A stretch of DNA of 64,000 nucleotides. Source: Microcaldota archaeon. Its GTDB lineage: Archaea; Micrarchaeota; Micrarchaeia; Micrarchaeales; CABMGC01. The stretch spans positions 132,036-196,035 of the forward strand of contig JAKASU010000001.1 of NCBI GenBank assembly GCA_021818925.1, read 5' to 3'. How positions within the stretch are numbered: the first letter of the stretch is position 1; each line of letters starts with the position of its first letter. Below the pieces are notes generated by a model. That model saw only the letters and a program-made list of their open reading frames with translations, was not told the DNA's origin and made no database searches. Below, piece after piece: positions 1 through 9,330 of this stretch. The position numbers and the translations under genes are program-made.

Positions 1-2
1 TG

Positions 3-386
3 AACGGCGGAAGGTTCTCCAGCATATACAAGAACACAGTGGACAACAACACCAACGGCATGGTGGTGAACAATGTCTCGCAGGTCAGCATCTACGACAA
101 CAACTTCTTCAACAACACGCTCAGCCTGTCGATGTTCAACAGCACTTTCTCCAGCCTGATAAACAACACCGCCGTGAACAGCGCGATAGGGCTGTACCTG
201 GACAACTCTACGCAGATAACGCTACAGAACAACGTCTTCCAGAACTCGAGCGTGAGCTCGATGGACTGCGTCGGATCGGCCGCGAACTACAGCACGAGCA
301 AGAGCACCGACGAGGGCGGAAACGTCTGCCAGAACGGCCAGACAACCTGCCAGTGGATGACGAACTCCGCTTCCTGCAAGCCGTAG
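3..386 (+). CDS. C-terminal fragment of a secreted right-handed beta-helix-like, Asn-rich repeat protein (gene starts upstream of window)
   Basis: Frame open from the window edge to the stop at 386; repeated 'NNxFxNN' type coils (DNNFFNNTLSL, LQNNVFQNSSV) typical of parallel beta-helix/NosD-like surface proteins. Confidence 0.6.
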   Translation, partial: NGGRFSSIYKNTVDNNTNGMVVNNVSQVSIYDNNFFNNTLSLSMFNSTFSSLINNTAVNSAIGLYLDNSTQITLQNNVFQNSSVSSMDCVGSAANYSTSKSTDEGGNVCQNGQTTCQWMTNSASCKP

Positions 387-432
387 CGAGCTCCGCTCAT
401 ATTTATATACCTGAAAAGCAAAACAGTGTTAT

Positions 433-738
433 ATGTCGCAGCTGAAGATCGAGGACGTGACCAACGCGCTCAAGAACACTGTCGACCCCGAGATAGGAAT
501 AAACATAGTGGACCTTGGTTTGCTGTACGACATAAAGGTCGACAAGCAGAACGACGTGAACCTCAGGCTCACCATGACGAGCCCGATGTGCCCGGTCACG
601 AGCGTGATAATGGCGGACGTGCAGCTGAGGCTGGAGAACCTGCCCAACGTCGGAAAAGTTGCCCTTGACCTTGTCTGGGAACCAGCATGGAGCCCTGAGA
701 TGATAAGCGAGGAATATCGCGTTGCGATGGGCGCGTAA
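433..738 (+). CDS. MIP18/DUF59 family (Fe-S assembly SufT-like) protein
   Basis: ORF 101 aa; 'VTNALKNTVDPEIGINIVDLGLLYDI...LRLTMTSPMCPVT' is the DUF59 signature. Confidence 0.85.
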   Translation: MSQLKIEDVTNALKNTVDPEIGINIVDLGLLYDIKVDKQNDVNLRLTMTSPMCPVTSVIMADVQLRLENLPNVGKVALDLVWEPAWSPEMISEEYRVAMGA

Positions 739-745
739 GCATCTG

Positions 746-1393
746 CTATCTTTCCTTCAGCGTCTCAAGGAATATGCCATAAAACCGTTCAAGCACATCT
801 CTGCTTATGTCGTTTGCCTCTTCCTTTATCTTATCGTGCAACGCCATTGTCGCGGTGCTGTCCACACTCTCCTTGCCTTTCACATCCCTGAGTATGCGAT
901 GAATCTCTTGTGTGTTGTCCATGCCGTCGGCGTATTTGGTGATATATTCCTCAGCATTGAAATTCAGCACACCTTCATGAAGCACTCCGTGTTCCTCCCA
1001 CAGCCTGATCTCGCGATCAGCCATCTCCTGCGATTCCGAGACATGCAGGCCATTCATGCCCGCAGTCAGCCCGTACTTACCCCTAAGCGAATTCTCATTA
1101 GCCTTTTCCACGAACGTATTTCCCAATATCTCCCTCGTCTTCTCCACTTGCACCTCGCTCTCCACAACGAAGACAAAGGCATCATACGAGGTGATGTAGC
1201 TTATTATCCATCTGAAGAACGGTTTGTCCTTCAGATGCACATAGTGTTCTTTCGCGAGTTCCTCGCCTATCTTTACCTTGTTTGACGCAACAACCCTGCT
1301 TTTCATGAATGCGAAGAATTCCCTTAGCATCTTCGCTCCAGGTCCTCTTCTTATCACCAAGTCCGGCTTGGCTATGACTAGTATCTTGCTCAT
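746..1393 (-). CDS. ndk: Nucleoside diphosphate kinase-like protein with C-terminal extension
   Basis: 'LRGKYGLTAGMNGLHVSESQEMADREIRLW' matches the NDPK active-site region (RGxxG..NxxHxSDS..A.rEI.lw); 215 aa is longer than typical NDPK. Confidence 0.65.
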   Translation of the reverse strand: MSKILVIAKPDLVIRRGPGAKMLREFFAFMKSRVVASNKVKIGEELAKEHYVHLKDKPFFRWIISYITSYDAFVFVVESEVQVEKTREILGNTFVEKANENSLRGKYGLTAGMNGLHVSESQEMADREIRLWEEHGVLHEGVLNFNAEEYITKYADGMDNTQEIHRILRDVKGKESVDSTATMALHDKIKEEANDISRDVLERFYGIFLETLKER

Positions 1394-1491
1394 GACTAGG
1401 CACCTATTTATCTGCTTGAAGATTTCACATAAGAGTTCTTATAGATTGATATTCCTAATCTTATTATAATTCTTGTTCTGCGGTGATGCCC

Positions 1492-3240
1492 ATGATACGC
1501 CAACCCATAATAGTTGTGATGGGGCATGTAGACCACGGAAAAACCAGTTTACTTGACCGCATAAGGAGCAGCGTTGTGGCTAGCCGCGAGGCCGGAGGCA
1601 TAACGCAGCACATCGGCGCGAGCGAGGTGCCGCTCGGCATAATCGAGAAGGTGGCCGGACCGGTCCTAAAGCAGTTCGGAGCCAAGATAACCATACCCGG
1701 CCTTCTATTTATCGACACGCCGGGTCACGAGGCGTTCACCAACCTCAGGAAGCGCGGAGGCTCCGTGGCCGATCTCGCCATACTCGTAGTTGACATCTCG
1801 AAGAACTTCGAACCGCAGACATACGAGGCACTTGACATACTCAAGGAGTACAAGACGCCTTTCGTGCTCGCTGCCAATAAGATAGACCTAACAACAGGCT
1901 GGCGTGCTCAGAAGACGAGCAGCTTCGTCGAGTCGCTGTCAAAGCAGGAGAGGAACGTGCAGGACGCGCTCGAGGCCAAGCTCTACGAGCTTGTGGGCAA
2001 GCTCAGCGAGGCCGGCTTCTCGAGCGAGAGGTTCGACAGGATAAAGGACTTCAGGAAGGAGGTCGCGATACTGCCAGTAAGCGCCAAAACCGGCGAGGGC
2101 ATAGCAGAACTGCTGGTGTTCACGGCCGGCATAGCCCAGAAGTTCCTCGAGGCCAGGCTCAACATAGAGGTGAAGGGACCTGGGAAGGGCAGCATACTTG
2201 AGAAGAAGGAGGAGAAGGGGCTGGGCACCACCGTCGATGTCATACTGTACAACGGCACGTTGAATGTCAACGATACCGTCGCCTTCGCCACCACAACAGG
2301 CATAGCCAAAGCGAAGATACGCGCGCTGCTAAAGCCCAAAGCGCTGCAGGAGATGCGCGAGAGCAGCAGCAAGTTCTACTACGTCGACTCTGTCGCAGCG
2401 GCCTCGGGGGTGAAGATAAGCGGTGTTGGATTCGATGACGCGCTTCCCGGTTCGCTGATCATGTCTACTGAGGACAAGAGCTACGAGAAGGAGATCGGCG
2501 CGGAGATAAAGGACGTCTTCGCAACCGAGCAGAGTGGCATCGTGCTCAAAGCCGACACGATCGGCAGCCTGGAGGCGCTCTCCAGGCTGCTCGCCAACGA
2601 GGGCGTGAAGATAAGCAAGAAGGGCATAGGTACGGTGAACAAGCGCGACGTGCTAGACGCCTTCTCCATGCGCGCCATAGACCCTTACAACGCCGTGGTC
2701 CTCGCGTTCAACGTCTCTGCCGAAAGCGACGCAACGCAGGAGGCGGAATCGGCAAGCGTCAGGATAATAAGCCAGAACATAATCTACAAGATAATCGACG
2801 ATTACAAGGAATGGCTCGATGGCCAGAAGAAGCGCGAGCGCGATGATGCTGCAAAGTCGCTCAGCTTCCCATGCATGGTGAAGGTGTTGCCCAATACCGC
2901 CTTCCGCATCTCCCACCCTGCGATATTCGGCGTTGATATTGTCTCCGGCAGGCTCAAGTCCTCTGTGCTTCTGATGAACAAGCAGGGCGATACCGTAGGA
3001 CGTGTGCGCGAGCTCCAGAACAACGGGATGAGCGTGCCTGAGGCGAAGAAGGGAGAGAGCGTCGCCATATCGATAGACGGCATAACCTTCGGGCGCCAGG
3101 TCAAGGACAACGAGGTGCTCTATGCGCACATAAATGACGAGGAGGAGCAGCTGCTCAGGTCCAAGTTCAGCTACATGCTCAGCGACGAGGAGAAGGAGCT
3201 GCTCAACGAGATATCCTTCATCAAAAGAAGCGGGAGATAA
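1492..3240 (+). CDS. infB: Translation initiation factor aIF5B/IF-2
   Basis: G1 'GHVDHGKTSLLD', G3 'DTPGHEAF', G4 'NKID'; full-length aIF5B. ORF opens at GTG 1483; ATG 1492 has a GGTGA Shine-Dalgarno in front. Confidence 0.95.
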   Translation: MIRQPIIVVMGHVDHGKTSLLDRIRSSVVASREAGGITQHIGASEVPLGIIEKVAGPVLKQFGAKITIPGLLFIDTPGHEAFTNLRKRGGSVADLAILVVDISKNFEPQTYEALDILKEYKTPFVLAANKIDLTTGWRAQKTSSFVESLSKQERNVQDALEAKLYELVGKLSEAGFSSERFDRIKDFRKEVAILPVSAKTGEGIAELLVFTAGIAQKFLEARLNIEVKGPGKGSILEKKEEKGLGTTVDVILYNGTLNVNDTVAFATTTGIAKAKIRALLKPKALQEMRESSSKFYYVDSVAAASGVKISGVGFDDALPGSLIMSTEDKSYEKEIGAEIKDVFATEQSGIVLKADTIGSLEALSRLLANEGVKISKKGIGTVNKRDVLDAFSMRAIDPYNAVVLAFNVSAESDATQEAESASVRIISQNIIYKIIDDYKEWLDGQKKRERDDAAKSLSFPCMVKVLPNTAFRISHPAIFGVDIVSGRLKSSVLLMNKQGDTVGRVRELQNNGMSVPEAKKGESVAISIDGITFGRQVKDNEVLYAHINDEEEQLLRSKFSYMLSDEEKELLNEISFIKRSGR

Positions 3241-3241
3241 C

Positions 3242-4312
3242 TCAAGCGAACGGCCTGGTCACCACAGGCTGCGAGTCAGGGATCCATCTTATCATGTTGA
3301 ATTCCTTTTTCGAATTCACATTTCTTAGCGGGAAATCTCCCAGAAGAGTGTCCTGCAGAGTAGCGTATGCGACTTTCACATTCTGCTTTTTGTACGTGTT
3401 CTTGTAGTACTTGATCAGCTTGTCGTATCCGACTTTTTCATTGTCATAGATTCCTGCAAAGAAGAAGTCATAGCTTCCAAGAAGCTGTATCGAGAACGGA
3501 TACCTGCTTATCAGCGGCATGTCGTCGTCTATCCAGCTTATCTCCTTTCGCATCTTCATTGACGCCTCTTCGAAGCCCTCCGATATCGTGTACTTTCCGA
3601 ACATAGCAATCGTTGTAGTCTCGGGAGGTTTGCTCACAACTATCGTAAACCTCTTTATGTAGCCCATCTTGACAAGCTTGTTGAAGTTGTACGCTACTGT
3701 ATTAAAGTGCATTCCGAGCTTCTGTGATATTTCGTGAAACGATAGGCGCGAGTTCTCGTTCAGCAACAGCAGCATGCTCTTGTACTTCTCCGGGAGATCA
3801 AGCTTCTCTATCAACGCGTTCCTGATCGGGCAGAATCCCAGATGTATGAAAGCCACACCGGAGGTCTGCCATTGTACCCCGTATTTTGCAAGCCGCACCT
3901 GCGTCGTTTTGTCCCAGAACACATAGTCCATCCTGTTTGCGGCGTTTGCATAAATCAGCAGGTCATAGTTGCCCCTGGCTTTCATAACGATCTGCGGCAT
4001 GTGGGACCCGGAAAGTATCTCACTCACCTCGCCGTAGTCAGGTTCCCTTGCGAACTTGACTGCTATGATGTGCGGGTTCGTTAGTCCTAGCGCCTCCTCA
4101 TTGAGCTCTAGCGTATACCTTATACCGAGCTCCTTCTCAACCTTCAGCATGCGTTCCTTTGTCGTGCGCCTCGAGAGGTTCAGTATCTTTGAAAGCTCAG
4201 AGATCGATATTCTTGCGTTTTCAGACAGTGCCCTCACTATCTTTCTGGTCGGCACGCTCATTTTCTCGTTGAATTCGCTGCTGAACCTGTAGTCCTCACC
4301 CATGACAGTCAT
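3242..4312 (-). CDS. Lrp/AsnC-type transcriptional regulator with two winged-HTH segments
   Basis: 'KIVRALSENARISISELSKILNLSRRTTKERMLKVEKELGI' and second HTH 'LLLLNENSRLSFHEISQKLGMHFNTVAYNFNKLVKMGYI'. Confidence 0.75.
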   Translation of the reverse strand: MTVMGEDYRFSSEFNEKMSVPTRKIVRALSENARISISELSKILNLSRRTTKERMLKVEKELGIRYTLELNEEALGLTNPHIIAVKFAREPDYGEVSEILSGSHMPQIVMKARGNYDLLIYANAANRMDYVFWDKTTQVRLAKYGVQWQTSGVAFIHLGFCPIRNALIEKLDLPEKYKSMLLLLNENSRLSFHEISQKLGMHFNTVAYNFNKLVKMGYIKRFTIVVSKPPETTTIAMFGKYTISEGFEEASMKMRKEISWIDDDMPLISRYPFSIQLLGSYDFFFAGIYDNEKVGYDKLIKYYKNTYKKQNVKVAYATLQDTLLGDFPLRNVNSKKEFNMIRWIPDSQPVVTRPFA

Positions 4313-4431
4313 TGTACGCTAAAGCATTTATAACCTATTCTTCGCTTTCCGCATTTTAACAAACTTTCACACAGTTGTTGCTATTTTCGGAAGCGCTTTT
4401 AAGCAGAAGCAATCAATGTGAATCAGAGATA

Positions 4432-5685
4432 ATGGAGATAAAACTCAAGGCGTACGCTTATCTGGTAGCGTCGCTCATCATAGGCTCGTTCACTCCAGCG
4501 CTTCTAGTGCTCACGCAGGGCACAAACCCGTTTGAGCTCTTCATGCTTGCGGCGCTTGTAAGCATACCCTTCGGCCTGCTTCTCGTGGCAAGGAAGAAGA
4601 AGTTCGATAGCCTCCGGGCGCTGTTCAGGGACAGGAAGAAGCTGCTATACGTTGTGATTGCGAGCCTACTCATATACGTCACATACGAGTACGGCATAGC
4701 CTACGCAGAGCACTTCATCAGCTCATCGCTCACCACCGTTATCTTCAGGATCAACCCGTTGCTTATGCTTATGTTCCTGCCCATCTTCCTAAGAGAGAGA
4801 CTCAGCAAGAGGCAGGTCCTCGCACTGGGCCTGGCATTCGTCGGCATACTTATTGGGTTCAGCGGAGGCAACTTCTTAGGGATTTTCAACAACCCGAACG
4901 CGCCGATAATACTTCTTGCCCTGTTTCTGGCTTTGGGATATGCCCTGGCCAGCGTCATCATCAAGTGGCAGATGCTTGACAGCGACCTCTGGATTTCAGC
5001 CTCCGCGTTCGTGCTCGCCGCATTCTTCATGCTGCTTTTCGTAGGCACCGGTGCAAGATTTGCACCGCTGAGCGGAACCGATATAGGTATAGTGATCTAC
5101 ATCGGGTTGACTAACGTGTTCAGCTTCTACATGTACCTCTACGCGTTCAAGGCGCTCAAGACAACTGTTGTGACCAACATATTCTCCATATCGCCGTTTC
5201 TTACGATAGTATGGGCGTCACTGGTCTTTGGGGACCAGTTCCAGCTCTACTACCTGGCGATAGCGGGCCTGACGCTGGTCGGCGTGTACATACAGATGTC
5301 GGACAAGGTGGGCGGCAGCTATCTGGCAAAGAGGGACTCGAAGGCGCGCAATTTCACAATATTCGACATGAGCGGAGCATTTGCAGACACAGGCGAAGTC
5401 GCAATAGCTGCCGCTCTGAGAAACGGTGCGAGGGTTATGGCAGTCAAGCTGCCTTCAAGATACAGGAATACGGTGGAGAGACGGGTGAGGGAGGGCGGCC
5501 ACACCAAGGTATTCACCGGCGAGCACCCTAGTATAACAAACGAGGTAGGATTTATGAAGGACGTGATGGGCGCAAACCCCAACGACATGATACTCATGAA
5601 GGTTGGCAGTTTCGATGAGGGAGAGGCGTTCTTCGCCGACATGTCCGACCTCATAAATCACGAGATCCCAGAGTTTCCAAAATAA
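4432..5685 (+). CDS. EamA/DMT-family transporter with ~120-aa soluble C-terminal extension
   Basis: Ten hydrophobic segments in EamA arrangement, followed by a polar domain (from ~'YLAKRDSKARNFTIFDMSGAFAD'); internal ATG 4432 is a better start than 4375. Confidence 0.8.
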   Translation: MEIKLKAYAYLVASLIIGSFTPALLVLTQGTNPFELFMLAALVSIPFGLLLVARKKKFDSLRALFRDRKKLLYVVIASLLIYVTYEYGIAYAEHFISSSLTTVIFRINPLLMLMFLPIFLRERLSKRQVLALGLAFVGILIGFSGGNFLGIFNNPNAPIILLALFLALGYALASVIIKWQMLDSDLWISASAFVLAAFFMLLFVGTGARFAPLSGTDIGIVIYIGLTNVFSFYMYLYAFKALKTTVVTNIFSISPFLTIVWASLVFGDQFQLYYLAIAGLTLVGVYIQMSDKVGGSYLAKRDSKARNFTIFDMSGAFADTGEVAIAAALRNGARVMAVKLPSRYRNTVERRVREGGHTKVFTGEHPSITNEVGFMKDVMGANPNDMILMKVGSFDEGEAFFADMSDLINHEIPEFPK

Positions 5686-5807
5686 CAGCAATCTGTGTCA
5701 ATTCTGTGAAAATCAAAGAGGTATTTAAATAAGAAGCTACATATCTATACTTGTGGATTTCGGTTATCAAATTCTCATGTTTGACGACTAAATCCCACCC
5801 CACCCAA

Positions 5808-5840
5808 TAAAAGAGGCGCGCCGCAAGGCGGCCTCTTTTT
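5808..5840. terminator. Intrinsic terminator-like hairpin, T-tract on both strands
   Basis: AAAAGAGGCgcGCC-GCAA-GGCgGCCTCTTTTT immediately 3' of gatE (minus strand) and of the plus-strand intergenic region. Confidence 0.6.
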
Positions 5841-7676
5841 CTATTTCAACAATCCTCTGAGCTCATCGCCATCGACGTTGAGCCTGTGCTTGCTCATTAC
5901 CTTCCTTATCGCCTCTTCCCTGTCCTCCTCCGACCCGCTCTCCTTTACCAGCTTCTCGAGCGCCCTGCCGCTTATCCTCTCTAGCTTCTCCGACTTTATC
6001 ATCTTGTCCACATCCTCAGGGCTCTCCGGCACATGCTTGACTATCTCCTCTATGCCTGCCTTTGTTATCCTGCCCTTCTTGTACTCTCCGAAGATGCGCA
6101 GCACGGCCTCTGCGCCGATCTTGTCGACGTCCTTGCCCATCCTCTTGGCCTGCGTCATCTTGTCCAGCAGCACCGAGGCCACAAGACCGCCGTCAACTCC
6201 TGTCTTCTCCACAACCTGCATGAACAGCCCGAGGCTTGTCGACCAGAGCATCTGCTCCTCAAGTTGCACGTTCTTTATCAGCCTCTTGAGCGTCCTTGAC
6301 ACCTTCTCCACGTCTACCGCCTTCCTCCTCGCCGCCGCGTAGACGTCGCTTCCAAGCGGTATCGGTCTCACGTCTGTCTCGGGGTACATCCTTGCCCCTC
6401 CTGGTAGCGGCCTGAGGAAGGTAGTTACGAGTTGCCTGGAGTCAACGCCTCGCGTCTCGTCGGGCACGCCAAGCGCGGCCTGCTGCGCCCTCGTGTTTGC
6501 CATCGCGAGCGCGCTTTCGCACGCCTCCTTGTCTCCTGCGACGAGCATGAACGCGTCGCCGTCCTTCATCCCAAGCATGCGTCTGAGTTCGGCGAGCTCC
6601 CCTCCCTGGAAGCCATACGCAGGGAGGTCCTCGTCGCTGTGTATTATACCTCCCACGCCTGCGAGCTTAGCGTAGCCGCTTATCTCGGTTCCGAGCCTCC
6701 TTCCGGGATTTATCTCCTTGCTGAGCATTCCCTCATATCCCTGTAGCCTTGACGCCATCACAGCGCCGCTCACGTCCTCCAGGTGCTTCCTGAGCGCGTT
6801 GACCTTCGTCTCTCCGAACACGCTTGTCACGTCCACTGGCGGGTGGACGCGCACGTCCCTCCTCTGCAGCTCTTTCTTTATCTCCAGCAGGTTCTCCTGC
6901 CGCTCCACCTCACTCTCAATTATCTTGTCCATGGTGTCGAGTTCCTGGAAGCCCTTTATCTCGACCCTCGCCCCCTCGCTTATCGAGACGTTGACATCCT
7001 GCCTTATCGATCCTATGCCTCTCTGCACTTTTCCGGTAAGCCTGAGCAGCAGTCCTATCCTCTTCGCCACCTCTTTCGCCTCTGCCGGATTCCTTATCTC
7101 CGGGTCGGTGTCTATCTCAATCAGCGGTATGGCAAGCCTGTCAACGTTGTATATGACAGCGCTGCTGTCGCTGTGCTCTATTCCGCTGGACTCCTCCTCC
7201 AGGAATATCGACGATATGCCAATGGTCTTTCCTGAGATCTCCATGCTGCCCCCGTGCCCCACCATCACGGTCCTCTGGAACGCGCTAGGATCGCTTCCGT
7301 CAACCACCTCCTTTCTCATCGGTTCCAGCTCGGCGGGCACCCATGCGCCGAAAGATGCTGCTATCTGCAACGCCGCATCGAGCGCTTCTCTGTTCAGCTC
7401 GTGCGGCGGCTCCTCGTCCACGTCCACCAGGCAGGTGGTGTGCCTGAACGTGTTGTATATGAACTTCCTTCCCCTCCTCGTTTCGAACGCCGCGGACAGA
7501 TCTATCCTCCCGAGCTCCCCGGCAACGGCCCTCTGCCTTCTCTCTATCTCCGCTATGGATACGTCGTTCGTCATCTGCGCGTCGCATGAGCAGAAGAGCT
7601 TGTGCTCGGTGGCCAGCCGCTGGTGTATCTCAAGTCCACACTTGAATCCGAGCTTTGCATAATCGTGTCCTGTCAT
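5841..7676 (-). CDS. gatE: Glu-tRNA(Gln) amidotransferase subunit E
   Basis: 'KCGLEIHQRLATEHKLFCSCD', 'GSIRQDVNVSI' GatB/E signatures with AspRS-like insertion; adjacent to gatD. Confidence 0.95.
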   Translation of the reverse strand: MTGHDYAKLGFKCGLEIHQRLATEHKLFCSCDAQMTNDVSIAEIERRQRAVAGELGRIDLSAAFETRRGRKFIYNTFRHTTCLVDVDEEPPHELNREALDAALQIAASFGAWVPAELEPMRKEVVDGSDPSAFQRTVMVGHGGSMEISGKTIGISSIFLEEESSGIEHSDSSAVIYNVDRLAIPLIEIDTDPEIRNPAEAKEVAKRIGLLLRLTGKVQRGIGSIRQDVNVSISEGARVEIKGFQELDTMDKIIESEVERQENLLEIKKELQRRDVRVHPPVDVTSVFGETKVNALRKHLEDVSGAVMASRLQGYEGMLSKEINPGRRLGTEISGYAKLAGVGGIIHSDEDLPAYGFQGGELAELRRMLGMKDGDAFMLVAGDKEACESALAMANTRAQQAALGVPDETRGVDSRQLVTTFLRPLPGGARMYPETDVRPIPLGSDVYAAARRKAVDVEKVSRTLKRLIKNVQLEEQMLWSTSLGLFMQVVEKTGVDGGLVASVLLDKMTQAKRMGKDVDKIGAEAVLRIFGEYKKGRITKAGIEEIVKHVPESPEDVDKMIKSEKLERISGRALEKLVKESGSEEDREEAIRKVMSKHRLNVDGDELRGLLK

Positions 7677-7677
7677 C

Positions 7678-9003
7678 CTAATCCCAGTCTATCTCCGTTC
7701 TCTCAGTTATCTCGCCGGCGATGTTCTTCGCAAGCAGGTTTGCTGCCTCTGTCCTCTTGTGGTTGCCCAGGAGCCATCCCAGTTTCACGAGCGCGACCTC
7801 CGGGAGCATGTCCTCGCAGTATACCGCTCCCGTGCCTGAGATGAGCCTCAGGTTCCTGTAGACGTTGGCGTTGACCCTTCCGTTTAGGCACTGGGATGTC
7901 ATGCCGACGACCATCCCCGATTCCACGGCGCGCTTGATGTGTCCAAGCCACGAAAGCTTCCCGTCGGTCGGGGCTACGGCTACGTGCCCCATGCCCGTGC
8001 CCTCTATTATGATGCCCTTGTACCCCCTGTCTATGTAGAAATCTATTATCTCTGGATCGGAGTTTGGATAGAACTTGAGCAGCGCGACCCTCGGCTCGTA
8101 GCCTGGAACAACTCGCATTCGACCGCCTTCGCTTCTCCTCTTCCTGCTCTCGTCCATGTACTCGATGTTGCCGTGCGTGTCTACTCTTGCTATCGGCCTG
8201 CCGTTTACGCTTCTGAACGCGTCCCTGCGCGTCGTGTGCAGTTTCCTGACCTTTGTCCCGCGCATAAAGTTGCAGTAGCTATCGGAGGCGTTCGCGTGCA
8301 TGCATATGCCAACCTCTGCCACGTTGCCTTTTGCTGCCATGTGGGCTGAGCAAAGCAGGTTCATGAATGCATCGCTGGAACCCCTGTCAACGCTGCGTTG
8401 CGCTCCGGTGAGCACCACCGGGCCGTTCACGCCTTCAAGCATGAAGCTAAGCGCGGCTGCGGTGTAGTGCATCGTATCGGTGCCGTGCGTCACCATAACC
8501 CCGTGCGAGTCTGAGAGCGCCTTCGCAACGGCCCTTGCTATCTCCTGCCAGTTCTTGTAGGTCATGTCCTCGCTTGCGATGCGCATCGGGCTGACGACCT
8601 TGAAGTTTGCAACGTCTAGTATCTCCGGAACCTGCGCAAGCATCTCTTCCGGTTCGACGAGCATGTGCACCGCGCCGGTCACGTAGTCTACCTTGCTCTC
8701 TATCGTGCCGCCTGTGGACACGATGGCAACGTCGGGGAGCCCTTCTTTCTTCTCTAGTTTTACTCTCGGGAACGCGAACGACTCCTTCTCGCGCTGCAGC
8801 CTCTCTATCTTAGAGCCGCGCTTGAGCTCTAGACCTATGTTGTACCCGTTCTTGAGCTTGATCACTAGCGCGTCCTGGTCTCCGAACTCGGGTCTTGGAA
8901 GAAGCACGCCCTCGAAGCTCTTTCTGTTTGAGACGACCCTCACCGTGTCGCCGGGCACGATGCCCTTTTTCTGCAGCAGGGCCTCTATTTCCCTAGAATA
9001 CAT
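7678..9003 (-). CDS. gatD: Glu-tRNA(Gln) amidotransferase subunit D (asparaginase-like)
   Basis: 'VAIVSTGGTIESKVDYVTGAV', 'VMVTHGTDTMHYTAAALSFML' asparaginase motifs; start at MYSREIEALL. Confidence 0.95.
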   Translation of the reverse strand: MYSREIEALLQKKGIVPGDTVRVVSNRKSFEGVLLPRPEFGDQDALVIKLKNGYNIGLELKRGSKIERLQREKESFAFPRVKLEKKEGLPDVAIVSTGGTIESKVDYVTGAVHMLVEPEEMLAQVPEILDVANFKVVSPMRIASEDMTYKNWQEIARAVAKALSDSHGVMVTHGTDTMHYTAAALSFMLEGVNGPVVLTGAQRSVDRGSSDAFMNLLCSAHMAAKGNVAEVGICMHANASDSYCNFMRGTKVRKLHTTRRDAFRSVNGRPIARVDTHGNIEYMDESRKRRSEGGRMRVVPGYEPRVALLKFYPNSDPEIIDFYIDRGYKGIIIEGTGMGHVAVAPTDGKLSWLGHIKRAVESGMVVGMTSQCLNGRVNANVYRNLRLISGTGAVYCEDMLPEVALVKLGWLLGNHKRTEAANLLAKNIAGEITERTEIDWD

Positions 9004-9105
9004 GATGCAAACTACGTTTCTCCATTTTAAATTCCTTTTGCAGCCGTGGCTGAGATGTATTTTTATACCTTCACTGAGCAATGGATTGGTAAAAGGTCAG
9101 CTAGA

Positions 9106-9330
9106 ATGCGATGCGAAAAGTGCGGCCGTGATGTCTTCAAGTTCGTTGTATGCAACTACTGCGGCAGGAAGATAGGGCAGGAATGCATAAAGAGCTCTAA
9201 AAGGAAGAGCAAGGTGGTCAAGCTCGTGATCTGCAAGGACTGCTGGAGCATCTTGCCGAGGAGGAAGGCGTACAAGAACGCGGAACCTTCCGTTCCTGTA
9301 GTGCAGCCACAGGCGCAGCCGCAGCGTTGA
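9106..9330 (+). CDS. Small zinc-ribbon protein
   Basis: CxxC...CNYCGRKIGQEC...CKDC pattern in 74 aa. Confidence 0.6.
   Translation: MRCEKCGRDVFKFVVCNYCGRKIGQECIKSSKRKSKVVKLVICKDCWSILPRRKAYKNAEPSVPVVQPQAQPQR

Noticed and set aside
746-1285. 187-aa plus-strand ORF (722-1285) opposite the NDPK gene
   Set aside because: Shadow ORF with His/Leu-rich composition; the minus-strand protein has active-site motifs.
6718-7662. 314-aa plus-strand ORF antisense to gatE
   Set aside because: gatE is unambiguous; the antisense product is Ser/Leu-rich shadow sequence.
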